This document shows positions 25,638-33,600 of a stretch of DNA of 64,000 nucleotides, piece after piece; within the stretch, counting starts at the first letter, position 1; each line of letters opens with the position of its first letter. Origin of the DNA: Candidatus Poseidoniaceae archaeon (GTDB lineage Archaea > Thermoplasmatota > Poseidoniia > Poseidoniales > Poseidoniaceae). Location: contig CALKGM010000002.1 of assembly GCA_938084675.1 (NCBI GenBank), forward strand, positions 104,193 to 168,192, in the 5' to 3' direction. The notes beneath the pieces are model-generated. The model was not told where the DNA came from. It worked only from the letters and a program-made list of their open reading frames with translations, and did no database searches. The position numbers and the translations under genes are program-made.

Positions 25638-26399
25638 ATGGTTGAGAAATTGGTATGCCTAGATATGGATAGAGTCCTTGTAGACCATTTGTCAACATGG
25701 CAGTTCGTTTACGACCAACTTGGAATTTCAAACGATGAATCCTTTGAACTCTACAACCAAGGGAAACTCGATGAATGGGATTGGATCAAGTTGGATCTGG
25801 CTCTCATCAAATCATCCTTTGACCACCCCATAACAGACGGTCATCTTCGCTCGTTGATGGAAGGCATGCCGATGATGAAAGGATGGAAGATGTTGATTGA
25901 ACATCTCCTGTCTCAAGGCGTGAATGTGGCTATTGTAAGTGGTGGCTTACAAAAGACAGCACGAGACATTGCGGCTTGTTTTCCATCCGACCAACCTTGG
26001 CGTAGGCGCTGGGGAGGAATTGACCGGCATACGGCTCGTGAGCAATCCGGCGGCATGGATACAAAGTTGCATGTCTTTACGAACGGATGGTTAGCATCAA
26101 CTCCGACGGAATCAGGAGATTCTCTCATCAACGATTACGGTCGTTATCAGGTTCAAATGGATGGAAAGGGTTCAATTGTTCAGATGCTCCAGCGTCGTTT
26201 AAACGTCTCAAAAGAATTTACTGCTTCAGTTGGTGATTCATCGGGTGACATTGGAATGTTTCGGGAAAGTAGTTGTGCTATTCTGTTCAATCCTTGGGAT
26301 GATAAACCCAAAAAACATGCAGATTTTGTCATCGAAGAGAAGAATTTGGCCCTCGTGTTGGACCAGATTTGCGAGTCTCTCTCAATACCAAAACCTTGA
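25638..26399 (+). CDS. HAD-superfamily phosphatase (SerB-like)
   Basis: 253 residues. Motif I is LDMDRVL (nucleophile Asp9 and Asp11), motif II is VSGG, and motif IV is GDSSGDIGMF, the pattern of phosphoserine phosphatase-like HAD enzymes. The cap region between motifs I and II is rich in Trp, Lys and Met. An insert of about 60 residues (PWRRRWGGIDRHTAREQSGG...) between motifs II and IV is longer than in SerB, so the substrate is uncertain. Start ATG 25638 follows GAGGGG. Next gene is a 36-residue zinc ribbon. Confidence 0.8.
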   Translation: MVEKLVCLDMDRVLVDHLSTWQFVYDQLGISNDESFELYNQGKLDEWDWIKLDLALIKSSFDHPITDGHLRSLMEGMPMMKGWKMLIEHLLSQGVNVAIVSGGLQKTARDIAACFPSDQPWRRRWGGIDRHTAREQSGGMDTKLHVFTNGWLASTPTESGDSLINDYGRYQVQMDGKGSIVQMLQRRLNVSKEFTASVGDSSGDIGMFRESSCAILFNPWDDKPKKHADFVIEEKNLALVLDQICESLSIPKP

Positions 26400-26424
26400 A
26401 ATTGAACCGTGTAGAGGAATTCCC

Positions 26425-26535
26425 ATGGCCTTTGGTGATGATTTTCTAACTTCTATTTGCCCACACTGTGGATTCCTTCTCGGGGAGTTTGTGCCTGGTT
26501 TACCCTGCCCAGAATGTGGAAAGCCATTGCTCTAA
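26425..26535 (+). CDS. 36-residue zinc-ribbon protein
   Basis: A very small gene within a longer open frame. The ATG at 26425 is preceded by AGAGGAATT, a reasonable Shine-Dalgarno sequence. Four cysteines in two pairs (CPHC at 12-15, CPEC at 28-31), with knuckle-like Gly and Pro, form a rubredoxin-like zinc ribbon. Similar mini-ribbons occur in archaea with unknown roles, probably in binding nucleic acid or protein. It lies 25 bp after the HAD gene and abuts asnS tail to tail. Confidence 0.7.
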   Translation: MAFGDDFLTSICPHCGFLLGEFVPGLPCPECGKPLL

Positions 26536-27885
26536 TCAAGGGGTCACTCGGTTTGAGGTCCGTGGGAACGGAATGACTTCCCGAATGTGGGATGCTCCAG
26601 ATAGCCAACTAACTACTCGGTCGACACCAAGGCCAAATCCACCGTGAGGTACACCGCCGTATGCACGGGTGTCAATGTAAAACTGATAGGGCTCACGGGG
26701 GGTTCCTTCCTCGTCCAAGCGTCGCAGAATTTCCTCTTCCGACCATGTACGTTCGCCTCCTCCGATGATTTCACCGTATCCTTCAGGGGCGAGGAGGTCG
26801 TGACAAAGTACATATTTTTCGTCTTCTGTATCGACTCTGTGGTAGAAAGGTTTTGCAATCTTAGGATAATGGGTCAAGAAATGTGGGAGATCAAAATCTT
26901 GAGTCAGAATCTTTTCTTTTGAATAATCCAGGTCGTCACCCCATTCAACTTCAACACCTTTTCCTTGAAGAATTTCCACTGCTTCATCATAGCGCATGTG
27001 AGGGTAAGGGTTGTCTGCATAGCGTGCAATCAGGTCAAGATCACGGTTAATGGAAGACAGTTCTGTCTCTCGTTCTTCCAACAATGTTCGAGCGATATGG
27101 CGAACAACACCTTCACCATGGGACATAATCTCATCGTTTGAGGCCCAAGCCATTTCCATTTCAGCATGCCAGAACTCTGTCAGATGTCGGCGAGTGCGGG
27201 ATTTCTCTGCACGGAATGATGGTGCAATGGTGTAGAGTCGTTCAAGAGCAGGCATGGCAGCCTCAGCATAGAGTTGCCAGGATTGCGTAAGGTATGCTGT
27301 GCGTCCAAAGTAAGGTACCTCAAACAGGGTTGAGCCACCTTCAACGGCCCCGGCAACAAAATTTGGTGCCTGGTATTCGATGAAATCTTCGTTACGGAAG
27401 TAGTTGTGAATGGCACCGAATGCTGAACTTCGTAGTTTCAACATTGTTGTCATCCGGCTGGTTCGTAAATACAGATGGCGGTGCTCAAGCAGGAATTCGG
27501 AACCCCCAGGCATTGGATTTCCATCTTCATCTACAACATTTAGCGCTTCTTTGTTGATGGGGAACGGTCGTTCTGGGTCAACAGCCCCAACAATTTCAAC
27601 CGCATGAACAACAAGTTCGTGACCGCCCTCTGAACGCTCGTCTACATTGACCGTTCCTGTTAGGATAACACTGGACTCAATCAATGCTTCTTTGAGTGCC
27701 TCAAACGACTCTTCTCCAATCACATCTTTCTTACCAACGCATTGAATGTCACCTGTTGAATCTCTCAACACAACGAAGCGCATTTTATTTGAGCCCCGAG
27801 TACGCTTGATCCATCCTTTCAATTCAACGGTCTGTCCATCGTGCAAACCGTCTTGCACATCTCCAATCCATACGGTCTTGGTCAT
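26536..27885 (-). CDS. asnS: Asparaginyl-tRNA synthetase
   Basis: 449 residues from ATG 27885. Class IIb synthetase: an N-terminal OB-fold anticodon-binding domain (about 1-110), then motif 2 (PSFRAEKSRTRRHLTEFWHAEMEMAW) and motif 3 (GGVPHGGFGLGVDRVVSWL). The LTEFWHAEMEMAW and LAPEGYGEIIGGGERTW segments are those of archaeal AsnRS, not AspRS. So Asn-tRNA is made directly instead of through transamidation. It is divergent from arcC. Confidence 0.93.
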   Translation of the reverse strand: MTKTVWIGDVQDGLHDGQTVELKGWIKRTRGSNKMRFVVLRDSTGDIQCVGKKDVIGEESFEALKEALIESSVILTGTVNVDERSEGGHELVVHAVEIVGAVDPERPFPINKEALNVVDEDGNPMPGGSEFLLEHRHLYLRTSRMTTMLKLRSSAFGAIHNYFRNEDFIEYQAPNFVAGAVEGGSTLFEVPYFGRTAYLTQSWQLYAEAAMPALERLYTIAPSFRAEKSRTRRHLTEFWHAEMEMAWASNDEIMSHGEGVVRHIARTLLEERETELSSINRDLDLIARYADNPYPHMRYDEAVEILQGKGVEVEWGDDLDYSKEKILTQDFDLPHFLTHYPKIAKPFYHRVDTEDEKYVLCHDLLAPEGYGEIIGGGERTWSEEEILRRLDEEGTPREPYQFYIDTRAYGGVPHGGFGLGVDRVVSWLSGASHIREVIPFPRTSNRVTP

Positions 27886-28010
27886 ACTCGCACCTGTTGT
27901 TCCATTCGGGGCGTGTAATTCAATGTCACCCAACATGCGGCTGCCTCAAAACATCGTTGGAACGAGAAAATCGTGCAAAGGGTCAAAGGCGTGTGCGGCG
28001 AGAACATACC

Positions 28011-28919
28011 ATGAGAAAGTTAGCCGTTTATGCACTTGGGGGTAACGCATTGCAACCTCCAAAGGCAACCTCATCAACGAGTGTGGAAGTTCTCGCAAGG
28101 GTGATGAGCGACGTGATTGACCTCTTGGAAATGGATTGGTCTGTCATAATTACCCACGGAAATGGCCCTCAAGTCGGTCACCTTATGGAACTCGACCATG
28201 AAAGCATACACTCACTCGAATCATGGGTTGCTGCAACTCAGGGAATGATCGGACACGATATCTCTATGAATTTGCAAGGTATCCTCCAGCGTCGTCTTCG
28301 CCCGGAGCGAACAGCCGTAATTCTGACCCGCGTCGTAGTAGACGGAAACGACCCAGCTTTTGCAACCCCTACCAAACCAGTGGGGCCAATTCTTGATTCT
28401 AAAACCGTGATGTCAGCCGATTGGGATATCGCACAAACCATTCACGGCCCTCGGCGAGTGGTAGCGAGTCCAAAACCAATCCAGATTTTGGAATTGGATG
28501 TTATTCGTAAACTTGTTGAGTTGCAAGCCGTTGTCATCTGCGGTGGAGGAGGAGGCGTTCCAGTTATCGACCGTGATGGCCATCATGTCGGGGTTCCCGC
28601 AGTTATTGACAAAGATCTGCTCTCGTCCCGATTGGCGATTGACCTCAAGGCAGATGCCCTCATCATTTCGACCGATGCCGATGCGGTTTATTCTGGATTT
28701 GGTACGCCAGATGCCAAAGCCATACGGCAGTTATCAGTGGTAGAGGCTGGAGCAATGAATGATGCTGGAGCGTTTCCGGCCGGTTCCATGGCACCAAAAG
28801 TCAAAGCATTGTGTTCTTATGTTGAATCAATCAATGAAGGCCAAGCCATTTTTTGCACACCAGGTGCCGTTTTAGACGCACTTCGGGGCGAAGGTGGAAC
28901 TACATTTACCGCTTCGTAG
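28011..28919 (+). CDS. arcC: Carbamate kinase
   Basis: 302 residues. Amino-acid kinase fold: ALGGNAL at the N-terminus, THGNGPQVG, the PTKPVGP loop, VICGGGGGVPV, and AVIDKDLLSSRLAIDL. The family makes ATP from ADP and carbamoyl phosphate, or the reverse. No arginine deiminase or ornithine transcarbamylase gene is adjacent, so the role is unknown here; it may supply or consume carbamoyl phosphate. The start ATG lies in a 125-bp divergent region with asnS. Confidence 0.9.
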   Translation: MRKLAVYALGGNALQPPKATSSTSVEVLARVMSDVIDLLEMDWSVIITHGNGPQVGHLMELDHESIHSLESWVAATQGMIGHDISMNLQGILQRRLRPERTAVILTRVVVDGNDPAFATPTKPVGPILDSKTVMSADWDIAQTIHGPRRVVASPKPIQILELDVIRKLVELQAVVICGGGGGVPVIDRDGHHVGVPAVIDKDLLSSRLAIDLKADALIISTDADAVYSGFGTPDAKAIRQLSVVEAGAMNDAGAFPAGSMAPKVKALCSYVESINEGQAIFCTPGAVLDALRGEGGTTFTAS

Positions 28920-28982
28920 GTTCTTAGAAGAGACCTCGGTGAAAGAATCACATTGATATGATGGCGACCATTGGGGTAGAGC

Positions 28983-29429
28983 ATGAAGACAACCCCTTTC
29001 ATTGAAGCCGAAGCACATTGTGATGGACCATGTGGAGTTTACGACCCTGCCAGTGCTCGTGTTGCTGCAGAAGCCGTACAATCCATGACCAACAAAATGC
29101 TCGGCCTCACCTGTCCTGAAACCTCCGATGGACCTGCAATGGCTTCCTACCTCAACACCATGTCTCGCTACGCAGCAATCAAGGAAGAAGAAGCACAGAA
29201 GTGCAAGGATGAACTTTTGGTCCTATGGACCGATTTCTTCAAGCCTCAACACATTGAAGGAAACCCTGACTTGCATGACACGTTTTGGCACGCAGCTAAA
29301 CTTTGCTCCGCCTGCAAGGTAGAAGTCTCATCCCACCACGCTCAAGAACTCATGGATGCATGTGAAGCAATTCACAACATGTTTTGGTCAGTCAAGGGCC
29401 GAGAAGTCCCCTGGATTCGAGCTTCCTGA
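28983..29429 (+). CDS. sodN: Nickel superoxide dismutase
   Basis: 148 residues. A short leader (MKTTPFIEAEA) precedes HCDGPCGVYD, the nickel-hook sequence: after cleavage His1, Cys2 and Cys6 of the mature protein bind nickel. The rest is a four-helix bundle (SMTNKMLGLT, TMSRYAAIKEEEAQKCKDELL, HAAKLCSACKVEV) as in Streptomyces NiSOD. Destroys superoxide without iron, useful in iron-poor surface seawater. The processing protease gene follows 9 bp downstream. Confidence 0.97.
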   Translation: MKTTPFIEAEAHCDGPCGVYDPASARVAAEAVQSMTNKMLGLTCPETSDGPAMASYLNTMSRYAAIKEEEAQKCKDELLVLWTDFFKPQHIEGNPDLHDTFWHAAKLCSACKVEVSSHHAQELMDACEAIHNMFWSVKGREVPWIRAS

Positions 29430-29438
29430 GGGCGAATC

Positions 29439-29735
29439 ATGTCCGAACCGTTTCAGGTTCGCATCAAAGGCGACAGCATGTGGCCTACCTTCCACGATGG
29501 TGATGTTCTCACCTTTGCCCCTGTCGACGGCCGAACTCATCTGGGGGAGGGACTGGTGGTGTTAGCGCAACATCCACTCAAAAAGGATGTTCTCGTCGTA
29601 AAGCGAATCAACAGCGTTGAATCCAGTGGTCGGTTCTTCTTGGTTGGTGATCAACCCGACCCTCTTGGTTCAGAAGATTCTCATAACTTTGGCTCAGTCC
29701 ATCGCTCGGCAATAGTAGGCTACCTTGTCCAGTGA
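29439..29735 (+). CDS. sodX: Nickel-type SOD maturation protease (SodX)
   Basis: 98 residues. A signal-peptidase-like S24/S26 Ser-Lys protease: Ser13 in the KGDSMWPTFHDGDVL motif and Lys55 in VLVVKRI form the dyad; the final GDQPDPLGSEDSHNFG is the usual third block. There is no membrane anchor, so it works in the cytoplasm, removing the SodN leader. The pairing with sodN, 9 bp apart, makes the assignment secure. Confidence 0.94.
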   Translation: MSEPFQVRIKGDSMWPTFHDGDVLTFAPVDGRTHLGEGLVVLAQHPLKKDVLVVKRINSVESSGRFFLVGDQPDPLGSEDSHNFGSVHRSAIVGYLVQ

Positions 29736-29744
29736 CAATTTGGA

Positions 29745-29821
29745 TGGCGGGCCTGACGGGGTTCGAACCCGCGGCCGATGGATTAAGAGTCCATCGCTCT
29801 ACCTGACTAAGCTACAGGCCC
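29745..29821 (-). tRNA. tRNA-Lys (anticodon CUU), CCA encoded
   Basis: On the minus strand the acceptor GGGCCTG pairs with CAGGCCC; the discriminator is G and CCA is encoded (29745-29747). T arm GCGGG-TTCGAAC-CCCGT; the anticodon loop CTCTTAA gives CTT. No intron. A TATA-like sequence lies 25 nt upstream. Confidence 0.96.
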
Positions 29822-29842
29822 ACTCCGGCCTTCCGCCACGCC

Positions 29843-29849
29843 TATTTAA
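29843..29849 (-). promoter_or_regulatory. TATA box of tRNA-Lys
   Basis: TTAAATA on the minus strand, centred about 25 nt before the first base of the tRNA, the normal spacing of archaeal TATA boxes. Confidence 0.6.
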
Positions 29850-29877
29850 CGGTTCATGCCTGTGCTAGAGCAACGGT

Positions 29878-30573
29878 TCACGATGTGTCTTCCTTCTCCA
29901 AAACCGAAACGCCATCAGCACCGGCTAATATCACAACGTCGCACATGTTGGTAAACAAACCAACTTGGACAACGCCAGCAATGTGGAGAAGATCCGCCTC
30001 TGTTTGGGATGGATTGCTGATCGTCGGACCGGTCTGGGCATCGATGATGAAATTTCCATTATCGGTGACGAGGTTGCCATCGCTTCCTTGACGCACTGAT
30101 GCTTTACAGTTGAGAACTGCTTGTATCGCCTTGAGGGTTGAGCCGCTAGAAAACGGTGTCACTTCAATCGGGAGTGGAAACGCTCCCAAACACTCCACCC
30201 TCTTCCTATCATCAGCAACAACTACCATTTTTGCAGAGGATTGTGCCACGACTTTTTCGCGCAGTAAAGCAGCCCCTCCACCCTTAATCAATTGGAACTC
30301 GGGGTCAAACTCATCGGTTCCATCAATGACGACATCGAGCCCGTCCAGGTCGTCCAATTCTCTAAGGCTAATACCTTGCTCACGAGCGAGTACCTCTGTG
30401 GCTATGGAAGTTGGGACTCCTACAATTTCCAACCCTTCCTCCCTGACTCTTCGCCCGAGTTCTAAGATGGTGTATTTTACGGTGGAACCGGTTCCAAGGC
30501 CAACTTTCATGCCGCTTTTGACATATGAACAAGCGGAGATTCCTGCTTCTGCTTTTAGAGATTCAACATCCAT
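29878..30573 (-). CDS. rpiA: Ribose-5-phosphate isomerase A
   Basis: 231 residues from ATG 30573. Interconverts ribose 5-phosphate and ribulose 5-phosphate. Motifs: VGLGTGSTVKYTI, VIDGTDEFD (catalytic Asp), LIKGGGAALLREK and the closing GLFTNMCDVVI. Links pentose metabolism to PRPP and to PdxS, which uses ribose 5-phosphate. Confidence 0.95.
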   Translation of the reverse strand: MDVESLKAEAGISACSYVKSGMKVGLGTGSTVKYTILELGRRVREEGLEIVGVPTSIATEVLAREQGISLRELDDLDGLDVVIDGTDEFDPEFQLIKGGGAALLREKVVAQSSAKMVVVADDRKRVECLGAFPLPIEVTPFSSGSTLKAIQAVLNCKASVRQGSDGNLVTDNGNFIIDAQTGPTISNPSQTEADLLHIAGVVQVGLFTNMCDVVILAGADGVSVLEKEDTS

Positions 30574-30674
30574 GGACAAGGGTTGAGCACCCGCCCTATT
30601 GTATTTCTTCACGCACTATCATACAGACACCCACGTCCGAAGGCTTTAGACCCTTGATTTGGTGTGTTTGACAC

Positions 30675-33600
30675 ATGAGAGGCGGACAGGGCAGTCAGCG
30701 GGTTGCAGCGGGCTTGGTAATTCTGTTCCTGATGTCATTACTTCCTGCCGTGAATATCGGACACGATGAGGCTCTTTCTGATACTCAAGAAGCCGGTTTC
30801 AAGGCCTCAACATTGGGCCAAGCAACATCGATTACGGTTGGTTCATGGCCCGATGGGGCAAATCAACGGGTGAGTCTCAGTGTCCCTGATGGACATGCGA
30901 TTGAATCGCTCCAACTTGGAATTGAGGCATCTGACCTTAGTGACTCAGTTGCTTCATCTTGGAGCGAAGTGGGTGATTTTGACCAAGGTTCGGTGTATGA
31001 TGGTATGGATGTCAACGGTTCTGAATTAGGGCTGCTACCCCAAGGATGGACCTATGATTTTGAGGGCGTCAATCCATTTACATTTGGCGGGACAAATGTA
31101 TGGTATTATGGTTCTGATACAACACTCGGCGGTGGAGGTGTTAACAGCGGAGCAAGTGCAATTTACACCTATGATGGCAGTTACCCGAACAATATGGGTG
31201 GGCCATTTTGGGCTACCTCTCCAGTAATGAATTGCGGAGGGTGTTCAGGGGCGTGGGATCTCAAATTCATGAAGCGACTGGGCGTTGAGAGTTCGTATTA
31301 TGACCACGCATACGTTTCGGTCAAAAGTACAACAGGAAACTGGGTCAATGTTTGGTCCAACCCGCAGAGCACAATCAATGATGGAAGTTATACTCAACAA
31401 ACCGTGAGTATCACAACTCATGTTCAAAACAATCCGAATTTCCAAGTTCGGTTTGGATTGGGCTCATCCGATGGTTCGGTCCAATATACAGGTTGGAATA
31501 TTGATGACGTAGAGATTCTTCCTGTTGCATCAGGAATCTCTAGTGGAGAGGGAAATTGGACATCAAGCGCCTTTGGGCCAAGTGATTTGGGACGAGGTGA
31601 AGAACGCTCTTACGGGTTCATGCACATGGATGCAACTATTGACCCATCATCTGTATTTGAATGGCAACTCTTGGACGCCCAAACGATGGTGCCGATTCCT
31701 GGTTTTGAACACATGACGTCTACCCAAGTAGACCTTGGGATTATTGATTGGAAAGAATACCCATCAGCAAGATTGCAGATTCACATGCTGCAGGGCTCCG
31801 GAGGTGGGGTGTCCAAAATTCGTAGCATTTCGTTCGATGGTCATCTTATGAAAACTTTCGATAATGATCCAACTGGAGACGGCTGGGACATCCAATCTGG
31901 CTCGTGGCAAAGTAGCGGTGTCATTACCAGCAGTGGTACGGTGACCTCCGAAGTATTCCATCTCCGAAGTGGCTTTTCTTCGGTCAAGACCTCAAACATT
32001 GTCACCGGCCCTGGTGTGATGGAGGTTTCAATCGATGGAGGTCTCAACTGGCTCCCTATGGATTCACAAGGTGATTTACACCTTGATGCACCTGCTTTTA
32101 TGGCTCAGTTCAGAATGAAGAGCACCTCCGGAACCTACACGTGGGACACATTTGATGTCGAACTCGTTCGGACTTCTGTCGTCCAAGGTTTACGCTTTGA
32201 CATCGGCCTTGATGGTACTTCTGAGTGGTCCATGGAACGAAATGGTTTGGGTTCGTTTGGCCTGCAAGATGAATTGTTAAACGGTAAGATGTGGCAGTCC
32301 ATTGCAACATCTCCTTCAGGTTCAGCCAACTTTGATGTTGCCCTCCCGACCGATGGTGTTGATGCCTTTCAGTTCGCCGTCGCATCCCCTAGCGCAGTAC
32401 TCTCAAGTCCGTTTATGGCAATGTCGATAAACGGGCAAGATATCCTCAATAGAGGTTTGTCCAATCTCCAAGACATGGAGTTTGTAACCCTTACTCAAAC
32501 CGAACTCGCCTCGCTTAATACGGCTCTTGGGGGCGCGTCAAATACAGTGGGTATTCCTTCACTTCCGATGGCGAATTTGCAAATTCGGATCGGTTCTTCA
32601 TTATCCTCGGGTGATGTCCTCCTCGGTGGTGTCTTTGCCCCTTACAACCCGAACATAACGCTCACTCTCAATGCCGTCCACCCTCTCGTTATCGGATTAA
32701 ACGATGCACTTTCCTCAATTGTTGCCGTTCAGGGACAGAAAGAAATTGCGCTACCGGTTAGAATGGATGGTACTGGAGCGATTTCTCTTACTGTTATGGA
32801 CCTGCAAACACAAGCCTCTGTAGAACCTGTTTCTTTTATGGTGGAAAACGTTTCAAACACCCTTGTCCCCAGCAACGATTGGATTGAAACAGCAGCTACT
32901 TTCGATTTTGCAGGAATCGGTGTAACCGACGCTCTCACACATGCAGAGCAATCATCATGGGATGTTGAGTTGAATTTAATTGGACCGAACCAACAGACGA
33001 ACATCCGATGTCCAGTTAATGCACTTCCAATTACTCCAGTCAGTATTTCATCATGCACAACCAGCGGTATCCCTCTCATCTGGTTTGACGATGGAGAGTC
33101 TGGTTCAATTGATGCAAGTTCTGCTGGAAGTTTCTTAGAGATTCAGCATCGATTCAAATTCCCGGATTCATGGGATGACGAATCCTCTGCAGTGATTGCA
33201 GTCAATTTCCTTGCACCAACTGGTCCAATGCTACCTGTGTCTGCAAGTTTTGGCTTAGGAAATGACCAAGGTGTTGAAAACGATATTTCCCTTGAATCGT
33301 GGTCTGTTCTCTCAAGCAATGGAATCCGTTCGTCCCCTACTCATAATTATCTTCGTGCTGGCGAGTTCGTCAATGTTGAAGTGGTTCTTGGATTTGAGGG
33401 TGCAAACGAAGGTACACCACGTACAGGACAAGCCCTAGTCCGATTTATGGTGGATGGTACAGAATATGCTACTACTTCATCTTACAGCAACGGTGTAGCC
33501 TTGTTCCCCTACAGTATCCCAACTGGGCGAACCTCAATCGACCTTGGAGTTGAAGTGATTCCTCTTCGTGGTCAAAGCGTAGTAAATGAGGTGGAAACCT

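Noticed and set aside
26536..27885. Aspartyl-tRNA synthetase as identity
   Set aside because: The LTEFWHAEMEMAW and EGYGEIIGG segments match archaeal AsnRS.
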